Shown here: piece after piece, positions 1-8,918 of the stretch
Numbering within the stretch: the stretch's first letter is position 1
How the letters are laid out: each line of letters starts with the position of its first letter
Origin: Porticoccus sp038143955
GTDB taxonomy: Bacteria; Pseudomonadota; Gammaproteobacteria; Pseudomonadales; Porticoccaceae
Reading direction: 5' to 3'
Assembly (NCBI GenBank): GCA_038143955.1
Contig: JAYQMT010000005.1
Span: forward strand, 372,001 to 436,000
Length of the DNA: 64,000 bases
Position numbers and translations under genes: made by a program
The notes under the pieces: generated by a model
The model's database searches: none
The model's input: the letters and a program-made list of their open reading frames with translations, nothing else
What the model was told of the DNA's origin: nothing

Positions 1-348
1 CCAATAATGCCACTTTATTTATCTTTATTATTTAAAGCAATGAAAAAGAGAGGAACTCATGAGGGCTGTATCGAACAACTTTATCGCTTGTATACAGAAT
101 GCCTTTATTCTGAATCACCGCGTCTAGATGATGTGGGGCGTCTAAGAGTTGATGAGCTAGAAATTCAACCCGAAATACAAAAAGAACTATCCAATGCTTG
201 GTCTAATATAACAACCGAAAATTTACATGAATTGACAGACTTCAAAGGGTATAAGGAGGAGTTTGTTAAGTTATTTGGTTTCGGGATTTCTGGTATTAAT
301 TATGATGCTGAAGTAGATCCAATAGTTGATATAAAAAACCTGTCATAG
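1..348 (+). CDS. fabV: FabV trans-2-enoyl reductase, C-terminal part (5' end outside window)
   Basis: This is the last ~115 residues of the FabV-type enoyl-ACP/enoyl-CoA reductase, which performs the final reduction of fatty acid elongation. The stretch PLYLSLLFKAMKKRGTHEGC and the later LTDFKGYKEEF and FGFGI segments match the C-terminus of Pseudomonas FabV. The frame is open from base 1, so the gene starts upstream of the window. It stops at TAG 346-348, about 56 bases before the next gene. No frame break is seen in the visible part. The identification rests on family resemblance to a short C-terminal piece; the catalytic residues lie outside the window. Confidence 0.9.
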   Translation, partial: PIMPLYLSLLFKAMKKRGTHEGCIEQLYRLYTECLYSESPRLDDVGRLRVDELEIQPEIQKELSNAWSNITTENLHELTDFKGYKEEFVKLFGFGISGINYDAEVDPIVDIKNLS

Positions 349-404
349 ACTTAAAGATAGTTTATGAAAATATGTTTAATTCTCAGATAAAGTTTGGGTG
401 ACTG

Positions 405-1345
405 ATGAAGGATCAACAACTTACATGGAGGCATTTCCATCCCAAATTATGGCTTACATGGTTTGGTTTTGGATGTTGGAGGTTAGCTGTTATTTTGCCC
501 TATCCATTAATGGTCTACCTTGGTCATAAACTTGGCTTACTAATGTATTTAATTGGAGGATATCGTTATAAGGTAGCGGAAAAAAACTTAAAGCTTTGCT
601 TCCCAGATATATCTCAACAGGAACAAAAAAATCTCTTGCGCGCTAACTTTATCAGTTATGGGATTGCATTCTTTGAAGTTGGAATAGCTTGGTGGTGGCC
701 TACAAGTCGACTAAAAAAAATTATCCATGTAGAGGGTGTTGAACATATAGACAATCTTAATGGACGTGGTGCGTTGCTTATGGCTATTCATCATACAACT
801 ATAGAAGTTGGAGCTTCTGGGCTCATGATAGAGCGACAAATTGATGGAATGTATCGCCCACATAAAAATATAGTGTATGACTACATACAAAAAAAGGGGA
901 GACTTAAAAGATCAGCTGATGCCGATGTGTATACTCGTGACGACGTTCGCGGGATATTGAAGGCACTTCAAAATGGTAAAATCATTTGGTATGCGCCTGA
1001 TCAAGATTATGGACCCAAACAGAGTGTATTTGCGAGTTTTTTGGAATACAGGCTGCAACGGTCACTGCTACTGCCAAGTTTGCTAAAGTTGGTAAATCAG
1101 CTGTCTTACCATTTTCTCATATCAGGCTTCCTGATAATCAAGGATATAAAATTACTGTGCACCGACCATTAGAAGGTTTCCCAGAGAATGATGAAGTTTC
1201 TGATGCAGAAAGAATTAATAGAGTGATTGAAGAAATGATTTTACAGCAACCAGACCAGTATTTATGGGCGCACCGGCGGTTTAAGACTCGTCCAAAAGGA
1301 GAGAAGAGGCCATATCAAAAAAAAAAGAGGTTAAAAAACACCTAA
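405..1345 (+). CDS. lpxL: LpxL/HtrB-family lipid A acyltransferase (frame break near 1037-1042)
   Basis: This is a lysophospholipid acyltransferase-superfamily protein of the LpxL/LpxM group, which transfers a secondary acyl chain to Kdo2-lipid A at the inner membrane. The reconstructed length is 313 aa, usual for the family. It has an N-terminal hydrophobic anchor (about residues 20-55), the catalytic H-x4-E motif (HHTTIEVG, about residue 128) and PDQDYGPK, the family's PDxDYG motif. The frame breaks in a T run at 1037-1042 (six T; seven restore FFGIQAATVTATAKFAKVGK and the C-terminus to 1345). Whether it acts as LpxL, LpxM or LpxP cannot be decided from sequence alone. Confidence 0.82.
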
Positions 1346-1442
1346 AAAAATTCATTTAATATTATGAATCAAAGGCTTGTTCTACTTCGTTATGGTCAGT
1401 ACCATGTCACGATTAATCCATTAACGGATATCGAGGAAATAA

Positions 1443-2323
1443 ATGATTACCGGTAGTATAGTTGCTTTGGTAACACCAATGATCCCTAACAGTCTTGAAG
1501 TTGACTGGGACCGCTTAAAAGGTCTGGTTGAGTGGCATATCCAACAGGGTACAAATGCTATTGTAGCAGTTGGAACCACAGGAGAGTCTCCTACACTGGA
1601 TGTCCAAGAGCACATGGCTACTATTGCTGCTATCGTTGAGGATTCGTCTGGGCGAATTCCAGTGATTGCAGGCACTGGAGCTAACTCTACAAAAGAAGCC
1701 ATTGAGTGGACGCGACGCGCACAAGAAAGTGGCGCCGATGCTTGTTTGCTGGTGGCCCCTTATTATAACAAGCCTACTCAAGAAGGACTTTATCTGCATC
1801 ATAAGTCTATTGCTGATTCAGTTGATATCCCGCAAATTTTATATAACGTACCTGGGCGTACTGCATGTGATATTCTCCCAGAGACCGTTAATCGCTTAGC
1901 TTCTATAGATAACATTGTTGGTATAAAAGATGCAACTGGTGATGTGGAAAGAGCAAGAAAGTTAATTGAAATATGCCCCTCAGACTTTGCTATCTACTCT
2001 GGAGATGATGCAACAGCACTTCAATTAATGCTATTAGGTGGACATGGAAACGTTTCTGTTACTGCTAATGTTGCTCCAAAACTAATGGCAGAGATGTGCA
2101 AATTAGCAATAGCGGGAGAAAAAAAAGAGGCAACGGATATCAATAATTTTCTTGCACCAGTCCATGATGTTCTTTTTTGGAATCAAACCCGATTCCAGTA
2201 AAATGGGCAGTAGCTCAAATGGGATTAATCCAATACGGGATTCGATTGCCTTTGACAGAATTATCGGATGATCTAAAAATAGAAGTTTATGAGGCGCTTA
2301 AGGCTACTGATCTTTTAAAATAA
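1443..2323 (+). CDS. dapA: 4-hydroxy-tetrahydrodipicolinate synthase (frame break at 2173-2178)
   Basis: DapA condenses pyruvate with aspartate semialdehyde, the first committed step of the lysine/diaminopimelate pathway, in the cytoplasm. The reconstructed protein is 293 aa, matching the ~292-aa family. GTTGESPTL (substrate-binding threonines), YNVPGRT (catalytic tyrosine) and GIKDATGD (Schiff-base lysine) are all present. The start ATG follows a GAGGAAATAA ribosome site. A T run at 2173-2178 has six T where seven restore LESNPIPVKWAVAQMG and the proper C-terminus ending at TAA 2321-2323. bamC follows after 33 bases, the dapA-bamC arrangement typical of gammaproteobacteria. Confidence 0.95.
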
Positions 2324-2356
2324 CTAACAGAATATTTAGAAAACTGGAGCTAGCTG

Positions 2357-3424
2357 ATGTTAATAGAAATCAAACGGATAGTGTTGATTTTAGTTTTATT
2401 TTCCATTGTTTCTTGTAGCAGTATCGATGACGTCAAAGATAAAAATCCAATACGTAATCGTGCAAATGATTATTTGCATTCTGAGGAAATCTTACCTATG
2501 AAGGCTCCTGCTGACGCCGCGATTGGTGAATTATATATTGTGCCAAAAATACCAGTCGCAGGACTTCCTTTAAAGTCCTTTTCTGCCCCCAGACCTCAGC
2601 CTTTATCTGTGAATCTTTTAAAGGAGTCAGTAGAAATATTATCATTTTCTGGAAAACAATGGATTGCAATCAATAAACCGCCCGCAGAAGTATGGCCAAG
2701 ACTCAGAAGCATTTTAACTCGAAGCGCTATCCCTACTGCAAAAATGGATCCACCAAAAGGCATTCTAGATACTGGGTGGTTGCAGTTCAAGGATGATGAG
2801 AAACATAGTCATAAATTCCGTTTTCTTATCTCTCCAGGTGTAGGAATCAGTAGTAGCGAGATCAGGATCACACAGATGCATACAGTAGCTGGTCAAGAGG
2901 ATTCATTGTCAGAATGGCCATTGAATTCTATGAATAGCTCCAGGGAAGAGGAGTTTACTCAAATAATAGCTAATACTTTAGTTTCAGATGTTACCGGAAC
3001 CTCTGTTTCCTTGCTTGCACAAAATATTGGTGGAGAGTCGAGAGTTAAAGTGATTATTCCCGAGGATGAAGAGCCATATATAGAAATGAAATTGGGGTAT
3101 GCTCGTAGTTGGGCATCAGTATTGAAATCATTATCATTAGGTGGCTTCTCTGTAGTTAGTGATGACCAAGCGAGTGGTCAATTATCAGTAGAGTTCACCG
3201 AGATAGAGTTAGTAACAGAGGACGAATCTTTGCTTGGTCTATTAAGTAATTTTATAGATTCTCGAAGTGCGGAAGATCAGTCAACGCCTGTTCTTGAATT
3301 CAAGGTAACGGTTGCTCAAAGCTCAAATAAAGTCATAGTGAAAATTTCAAACAAAAATAATACTTCCCTTGAACAGCTTATGAAAATTAAACTATTGAAA
3401 ATCATACGTGGAAATCTTAGTTAA
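2357..3424 (+). CDS. bamC: Outer-membrane assembly lipoprotein BamC
   Basis: BamC (NlpB/DapX) is a lipoprotein of the BAM complex that inserts beta-barrel proteins in the outer membrane. This 355-aa protein has a signal peptide ending in a lipobox, IVSC, with the lipidated cysteine near residue 20. An N-terminal unstructured segment follows (PLKAPADAAIGELYIVP region), then two helix-grip domains rich in alternating hydrophobics. Its place directly after dapA is the classic dapA-bamC arrangement, and a GGAGCTAGCTG ribosome site precedes the ATG. The frame is intact. BamC is among the less conserved Bam lipoproteins, so synteny carries much of the assignment. Confidence 0.85.
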   Translation: MLIEIKRIVLILVLFSIVSCSSIDDVKDKNPIRNRANDYLHSEEILPMKAPADAAIGELYIVPKIPVAGLPLKSFSAPRPQPLSVNLLKESVEILSFSGKQWIAINKPPAEVWPRLRSILTRSAIPTAKMDPPKGILDTGWLQFKDDEKHSHKFRFLISPGVGISSSEIRITQMHTVAGQEDSLSEWPLNSMNSSREEEFTQIIANTLVSDVTGTSVSLLAQNIGGESRVKVIIPEDEEPYIEMKLGYARSWASVLKSLSLGGFSVVSDDQASGQLSVEFTEIELVTEDESLLGLLSNFIDSRSAEDQSTPVLEFKVTVAQSSNKVIVKISNKNNTSLEQLMKIKLLKIIRGNLS

Positions 3425-3427
3425 TTT

Positions 3428-4188
3428 ATGAGATTTTCTTCTATCGGTAGTGGCAGCAAGGGTAACAGTACAATCGTTGAATATGATGATACTATTATTT
3501 TAGTGGATTGTGGTTTTCTCTAAAAGAGACTGAAAAAAGATTAAGTATTGTGGGCATAGCCCCCTCAAAAATAAATGCTATCCTAGTAACCCATGAGCAT
3601 TCAGATCATATACGCGGTGTTTCTTCTTTAGCAAAAAAATATAAAATACCAGTAATGGCTACTGCTGGAACAAGTAAATTCTTAAGAAACTCATCTGCAC
3701 TAAATTTAACCTGTATTGACACACAATCAGATTTTCATGTTGAAAATCTTACAGTAACTCCCGTGTTAGTACCTCATGATGCTAGAGAGCCAGTTCAGTT
3801 TATTATAAGGGGCGGCTTGCTAACTTTTGGAATTTTGACTGATGTTGGTGCTATAACAGAACATATTATAGAGCTTTATAAGCGCTGTGACGGGCTTATG
3901 ATTGAGTCAAATCATGATAAGGACATGTTACTTAATGGATCCTATCCAAGATCTTTAAAGGATAGAGTGGGTAGTAACTGGGGTCATTTAAATAATAAAC
4001 AAATGTTATATTTTTTAAAAAATATTGAGCTTGAACAATTACAAGAATTAGTTATAGGCCACATTAGTGAGAATAATAATAGCATTTTATTAGTAGAGGA
4101 GACTATTTCTGAGATATCTAAACAGCTTTCATCTGTATCTTTTGCGACTCAAAATGAAGGGTTCGGTTGGATTGAGTTGAAGAGTTAA
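3428..4188 (+). CDS. Metallo-beta-lactamase-fold hydrolase, PA1012-like (frame break at 3514-3517)
   Basis: This is a metallo-beta-lactamase-superfamily hydrolase of about 253 aa. It starts at ATG 3428 with MRFSSIGSGSKGNS, typical of the YycJ/PhnP-like group, and carries the metal-binding motif THEHSDHI plus a later VPHDA histidine and TDVGA. A T run at 3514-3517 has four T where five restore DCGFSLKETEKRL; without it the protein stops after about 32 residues. In Pseudomonas the gene after bamC is a protein of this kind (PA1012), followed by purC. Here purC is absent and a long non-coding region follows. The substrate is unknown. Confidence 0.8.
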
Positions 4189-4718
4189 ATTTTTTTAATT
4201 TAAATTTATGTTTAGTTGTATTATAGCTCTTATAACTATATGTTTTTTTGTGGTTTTTTTAATTTACATGCCTGGGTTTTCCACAATTATATATATTGTT
4301 CAATATATAATATTTTATAATATCGCTAAGTCATTGATTTATGAATTTAATTTAGTAAGTTATTGATATTGTTATATTTTTATAGTTGATTAAAAAATAA
4401 CCAATTTAACTCTATCTCCCAAACTAATTGGATTCTATAGATTTTTTTTTAAGTAATACACAAAGTTATCCACAGATTTTGTGGGTAACTTTTCATATAC
4501 ACAAAAAAAGTGTTATCAGTAAATTGTTTTAGACTTTTTTTCCTTGTTTTTTATAAGTTTATATGATCTTTGATCGATAGATTAAGTATAGGCGTTTCTC
4601 AGAACCACCTCTTAATAATTTAAATATTGAATAGATATCAATTAATTATTAAAAAATGTATTGTTTGATCTTATTAGCTAATTTCAATATCAGCTGATAT
4701 TGAAAGACGGATTATCTT
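4189..4718. other. AT-rich non-coding region with DnaA-box-like sites; possible origin-like element
   Basis: This is the longest gene-free stretch in the window (530 bases). No open frame in it looks protein-coding and no tRNA cloverleaf is apparent. It holds TTATCCACA at 4466-4474, identical to the strong E. coli DnaA box, and TGTGGGTAA at 4480-4488 (the complement is a one-mismatch box). TTTTCCACA lies at 4277-4285. Three GATC sites lie between 4560 and 4670, including GATCTTTGATCGAT, and there are long A/T tracts. These are the ingredients of a gammaproteobacterial oriC, but dnaA, dnaN, mnmG and rpmH are not adjacent. It may equally be a regulatory DnaA-binding locus (datA-like) or a terminator plus promoter for rsmJ. 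Confidence 0.3.
4464..4490. repeat. Inverted repeat containing two DnaA-box-like sequences
   Basis: The arms AGTTATCCACA (4464-4474) and TGTGGGTAACT (4480-4490) pair over 11 bases with a single G-T wobble around the 5-base loop GATTT. The left arm contains a perfect DnaA box. Read as RNA it is a stem-loop followed by only TTTTC, which is weak as a terminator. Confidence 0.6.
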
Positions 4719-5556
4719 ATGAGTGAAGTGGTTTTTCCTATATCTGTGATGTTTTTTGACGGCCAAGAAGATCGAGCCTCTATGCTCGCTGCGAAGCTTA
4801 AATTACCATTATTGGCATATAGTAAATCTAACGAAATACAAAGCAATTTAGCCTTACTAGTTAGTGATCATGGATTGGAAATCATACATCTAGGGAAAAT
4901 TCACCTGGACCTATTAAATGTAATTTCGCCACTGGCTCACTAGATTACCGGCGTTTGCATGGGGGGAGGAAAAAATCAGAATCTTGCAAGAGCGATTGGT
5001 ATAAAAGGCATTAAGCAGAAGCTTTATATCATAGATGTCACTGCTGGCCTGGGCAGAGACGCATTTATTTTAGCCTCATTAGGCGCAAAAGTTCTGATGC
5101 TTGAGAGAAATGATATATTGGCAGCTTTGCTTGCTGATGGTATTTACAGGGCGAGAATGACAGAGGGGGAAAAAGGTAATGATCTTAACGAAGTTTTTAA
5201 GCGCATGACACTTATAAATAATGATTCTATTGATTATCTAAATACTCTCGAAGATATATCTATACCAGATATCGTTTATATTGACCCCATGTTTCCACCC
5301 TAGACAAAAATCAAGCCAGGTTAAGAAGGAAATGCAACTATTACAAAGGTTGATTGGGGCAGATGAGGATTCTGATAAGCTTCTTGCATCAGCCAAAAGT
5401 AAAGCTAGATACCGAGTTGTAGTTAAGCGACCAATTCATGCAAAGTTCTTATCTGATCAAGAACCTAGTTATTCTTTGAAGGTAAATCTACAAGATACGA
5501 CATATATTCAAATAAAAAAATTCCTAACTGATTTTCTATATTTGAATTTAAATTAA
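4719..5556 (+). CDS. rsmJ: 16S rRNA (guanine-1516-N2)-methyltransferase RsmJ (three frame breaks)
   Basis: RsmJ (YhiQ) methylates G1516 of 16S rRNA using S-adenosylmethionine. The reconstructed protein is ~278 aa, slightly longer than E. coli RsmJ. YRRLHGGGKNQ, the SAM-binding DVTAGLGRDAF, MLERN, YIDPMFPPRQKS and VVVKRP are family hallmarks. The frame breaks three times: a missing base near 4920-4925, an extra G in the six-G run 4961-4966, and an extra C at 5298-5300. This is the most damaged gene here per length, so real loss is more plausible than elsewhere. It converges on dapE with a 3-base gap. Confidence 0.8.
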
Positions 5557-5559
5557 GCA

Positions 5560-6710
5560 TCAAACTAGCAGTTTTTCTAGGACTCGCTGGTATATGTAAC
5601 TTAGACAATCTAATTCTTTGATATTAGCGCATTCGTCAATTTTATGGATGGTGGCATTTACAGGACCAAGCTCTAAAACTTGACTTCCATAGGGTGCAAT
5701 AAAGCGCCCGTCTGAAGTGCCACCTGCTGTAGATAATTTGGGTTTTTAAGCCTGCCACCTCAAATATACTCTCTTTTGCGGCATTTATAAGCTCTCCTTC
5801 TTCGGTAATGAAAGGCTTGCCACTTAAAATCCATTTTATCTCATAGTCTACATGATTTTTTTGGAGTATTTTTTCTGTCCTATTTTTTATTTCATCTTCA
5901 GTAATTTCAGTTGAGAAACGAAAATTGAATACTACTTTAGCCTCACCCGGAATTACATTGGTCGCTCCAGTTCCGGCATTAATATTTGATATTTGGAAGG
6001 TTGTAGCTGGAAAAAAACTATTTCCGTCATCCCAGTGCTCTTTAGCAAGATCATCTAAGGCAGGTGATATTTTATGTATAGGGTTATCCGCCGTTTGAGG
6101 ATAGGCGACATGACCCTGAATACCTCTTACAATTAACTCACCATTAAGTGACCCTCTTCGTCCGTTTTTAATGATGTCTCCAGTTATTACTGAGCTAGAA
6201 GGCTCACCAATAAGACACCACTCAGGAATTTCATTTTGACTTTTCAGATATTCAACTGCTTTAACTGTTCCGTTTAAAGCCGGCCCTTCCTCGTCGCTAG
6301 TTATGAGAAAGGCAACTCTACCTTTATGTTCAGGATATGCGGATATAAATCTTTCGGTGGCAGTTATCATTGCGGCAAGAGAACCCTTCATATCTGCCGC
6401 ACCCCGACCATAAAGAAAATCTCCATCTAGGGTTGGCTGAAAGGGCGGATGACTCCAGAAATTTTCATCACCTGCAGGTACAACATCTGTATGCCCGGCA
6501 AAACATAATGTCGGACCTTTTTCACCATGAACTGCCCAAAAAATTCTTTACATCATCGTAAGGTAGATTTTGAGTTTTAAAGCCAGCTGACTCTAACCGA
6601 TTTATCATTAATTTCTGGCAACCAGCGTCTTCTGGTGTTACAGATTTTAGCTTTATTAGATCGCAAGCCAGTTTTATAGTTTCGGAATTGTTGTACGATG
6701 GTGTATGCAT
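5560..6710 (-). CDS. dapE: Succinyl-diaminopimelate desuccinylase (two frame breaks)
   Basis: DapE is a zinc-dependent M20-family amidohydrolase. It cleaves N-succinyl-LL-diaminopimelate to succinate and LL-DAP in lysine and peptidoglycan precursor synthesis. The reconstructed length of 382 aa is close to the ~375-aa family. Reading through the breaks gives FAGHTDVVPAG (first zinc histidine), GRGAADMKGSLAAM, TSDEEGPA (catalytic glutamate) and AGGTSDGRF. The breaks are an extra A in the run at 6538-6543 (six; five expected) and an extra T at 5743-5747 (five; four expected). dapD lies immediately upstream on the same strand, so both are probably co-transcribed. Confidence 0.93.
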
Positions 6711-6759
6711 AAGCTTAGACCTTGAATATTTTTAATAAAAATTGTTATAAATAACGTGC

Positions 6760-7789
6760 TTAGTTTGAGCTATGTAAATCGTCATTTAATACAACTGCTG
6801 AGTCGTTAGTTAGGCACTCTACAGCACCTGTTTGAGAGTTTCGTCTAAACAGAAGATCATTTTTATTTGCTAAATCGCGAGCTTTCAGTTGAACTATTAG
6901 TTGCCCTTTATCATCTATTAATTTAACTTTTGTACCTGCAGTTATATAGAGTCCTGCTTCAATTGTACAACGATCGCCCAATGGTATACCAAGCCCAGAA
7001 TTTGCCCCTAGTAAACATTTGCTTCCAATAGTGATAATAATTTCCCCACCACCAGACAAAGTCCCCATAGTTGAGCTTCCCCGCCTAAATCAGAACCTTC
7101 TTTAATAAATACACCTTGAGATATTCGCCCTTCAATCATGCTTGTACTCTGTGTTCCAGCATTAAAGTTTACAAACCCCTCATGCATTATAGTAGTTCCC
7201 TCACCAATATAAGCTCCAAGCCTAACTCTTGCTGTATCAGCTATACGAACACCTGAGGGAACAACATAATCTACCATTTTTGGAAATTTATCGATGCTGT
7301 ATACAAGTAAAGTTGAGCCACTCAGTCGTGCTTCAAGTTGACAATCACCGAGCTCTCTTATATCTATGGCCCCTTGGTTTGTCCATGCGATATTTGGAAG
7401 AACACCAAACATTCCATTAAGATTGATACTGTTTGGTTTAACAAGTCTGTATGACAGTAAATGAAGCTTAAGGTATGCCTCTTGGACAGAAGTGAGCTCA
7501 GCATCATTTTCTAATATAGTAATTAATACTGGTTTTTTTGAATCCATAAGTCTTTTAGATAATGCGGATAAACTGTGTTCTTGTATCTTTAAAAATTCAT
7601 CTGAAAGCTCTTCAAGAAGGGTGCCATTTAAAGAAAAAATATGATTTCCACCTTTATAATTGAGTATTTTTTCTAATACACATAAAAATTTATGGTTAGG
7701 GTTCAAAATCGGTTCCGGATAAAATATCTCCAGCCATTCCTTTTTTTATTTTGTGTCCCAATACCCAAACCTAGGCTAAATAATTTCAT
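6760..7789 (-). CDS. dapD: Tetrahydrodipicolinate N-succinyltransferase, Pseudomonas type (two frame breaks)
   Basis: DapD transfers a succinyl group from succinyl-CoA to tetrahydrodipicolinate, the step before DapC and DapE. The reconstructed 343 aa match the long Pseudomonas-type DapD, not the 274-aa E. coli form. An N-terminal FSLGLGIGTQN segment is followed by YLKLHLLSYRLVKP, TARVRLGAYIGEGTTIMHEGFVNF and the hexapeptide-repeat GTLSGGGEIII and GANSGLGIPLGD segments. The start ATG is at 7787-7789. Breaks lie in the run at 7741-7747 (seven; eight expected) and at 7079-7082 (four; five expected, restoring GGGSSTMGTL). Confidence 0.93.
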
Positions 7790-7825
7790 TATTGTTATTT
7801 CCTGAGTGAAAACTCATAATTTAAT

Positions 7826-8186
7826 TTATAAAATTTTAGAAGAAAAAATAGATTTATATTTATCTGCTGTGAATCCAACATAAATAATATCATCAACATC
7901 TAGTATAGGTCTCTTGATTATTATTGGTAGCTTAAACAGCAAATCAGTATTTTTCTTCTAGAAATTCTTTTTGTACTTTCAGTGAAAGCTCTCTCCAGGT
8001 GGGACTTCTTTTATTGATGATCGCTTAAACTTTTAATTTAAGAAGCCATTTTTTAAGCACCCCTTTGTTAAACTGATCGCTTCTAACATCATAAAAAATG
8101 TACTCTATATTAGACTGCTCCAACCATTTTCTTGCTCTACGGACTGTGTCGCAATTTTTAATACCATAAATTTTTGTTATTGCCAT
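7826..8186 (-). CDS. yffB: ArsC/Spx-family YffB-like protein, interrupted by a TAA codon and a frame break
   Basis: This is a small thioredoxin-fold protein of the ArsC/Spx/YffB family, about 119 aa when repaired. It opens with MAITKIYGIKNCDTVRRARK (the conserved YGIxNCDT with its single cysteine), and the middle INKRSPTWREL and IIIKRPILDV align with E. coli YffB. An in-frame TAA at 8025-8027 replaces what is usually a charged residue (alignment position of GWEALLN). An A run (plus-strand T run 7950-7954) has five where four restore the C-terminus. The gene lies next to dapD/dapE in many gammaproteobacteria. The biological role of YffB is not known. With two lesions in 360 bases it may be a true pseudogene. 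Confidence 0.72.
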
Positions 8187-8267
8187 AGTTGGGCTAACTT
8201 AGAATAAATTTCGATACAGGATTATAAATATATAGCAATATACTTATCAAATTTTAATGTAAATACA

Positions 8268-8918
8268 TCATGCCTTTTTTGTTTTCATCGGTTTTTTTCT
8301 ATTTGGATATAATTTGGTACAGATTTGACAAATAGTACCATCGCAATTCCATGCGGAGCAGAACTCCCTGCCAAAGTAAATGAACTGAAGATGGAGTTTA
8401 TTCCAGCTAGATTTTGGGAAAAGTGTTTTTAAGTCTTTTTCTGTTTTATTGACGCTTTTACCATTCGTTAACCCCCATCTTTGAGCAAGTCGATGTATGT
8501 GTGTATCAACCGGAAAAGCGGGATGTCCGAAACCTTGCGACATAACTACACTTGCTGTTTTATGACCAACACCAGGCAGGGTTTCTAGCAGTTCCATACA
8601 CTCTGGTACTTCACAATGGAATTTATTTACGAGAATATTTGATAGTTCATGTATGGCTCTAGATTTTTTGGCCCCAGACCGCATGGTCGAATTATTTTAT
8701 AAATAGTTTGAATTGGAATTTTAGACATATCTTTTGGGTTATCCGCAATTTCAAAAAGTATTGGTGTAACTTGATTTACACGAGAGTCTGTACATTGTGC
8801 AGAGAAGCACTGCTACTAGTAAGCTGTAAACATCCTTATGAGCCAGAGGTATGGGTATAGATGGGTATATTTGGTTCAATTTGAGGTGTATATATTCAGC
8901 CCTCTGTTTTTTCAGCAT
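8268..8918 (-). CDS. nth: Endonuclease III-like DNA glycosylase (two frame breaks)
   Basis: Nth removes oxidised pyrimidines and nicks the abasic site in base-excision repair. The reconstructed length of 217 aa fits the family. The helix-hairpin-helix LETLPGVGHKTASVV carries the catalytic lysine and VDTHIHRL the catalytic aspartate. Breaks are a two-base loss near 8800-8806 (a CT repeat; restores VAVLLSAQCTDSRVNQVTP) and one base short in the run 8664-8669 (restores GLGPKKSRAIHEL). Four C-terminal cysteines could bind 4Fe-4S, but their spacing is C-x4-C-x4-C-x2-C instead of C-x6-C-x2-C-x5-C. The start overlaps the end of dapC by 7 bases. Confidence 0.88.
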
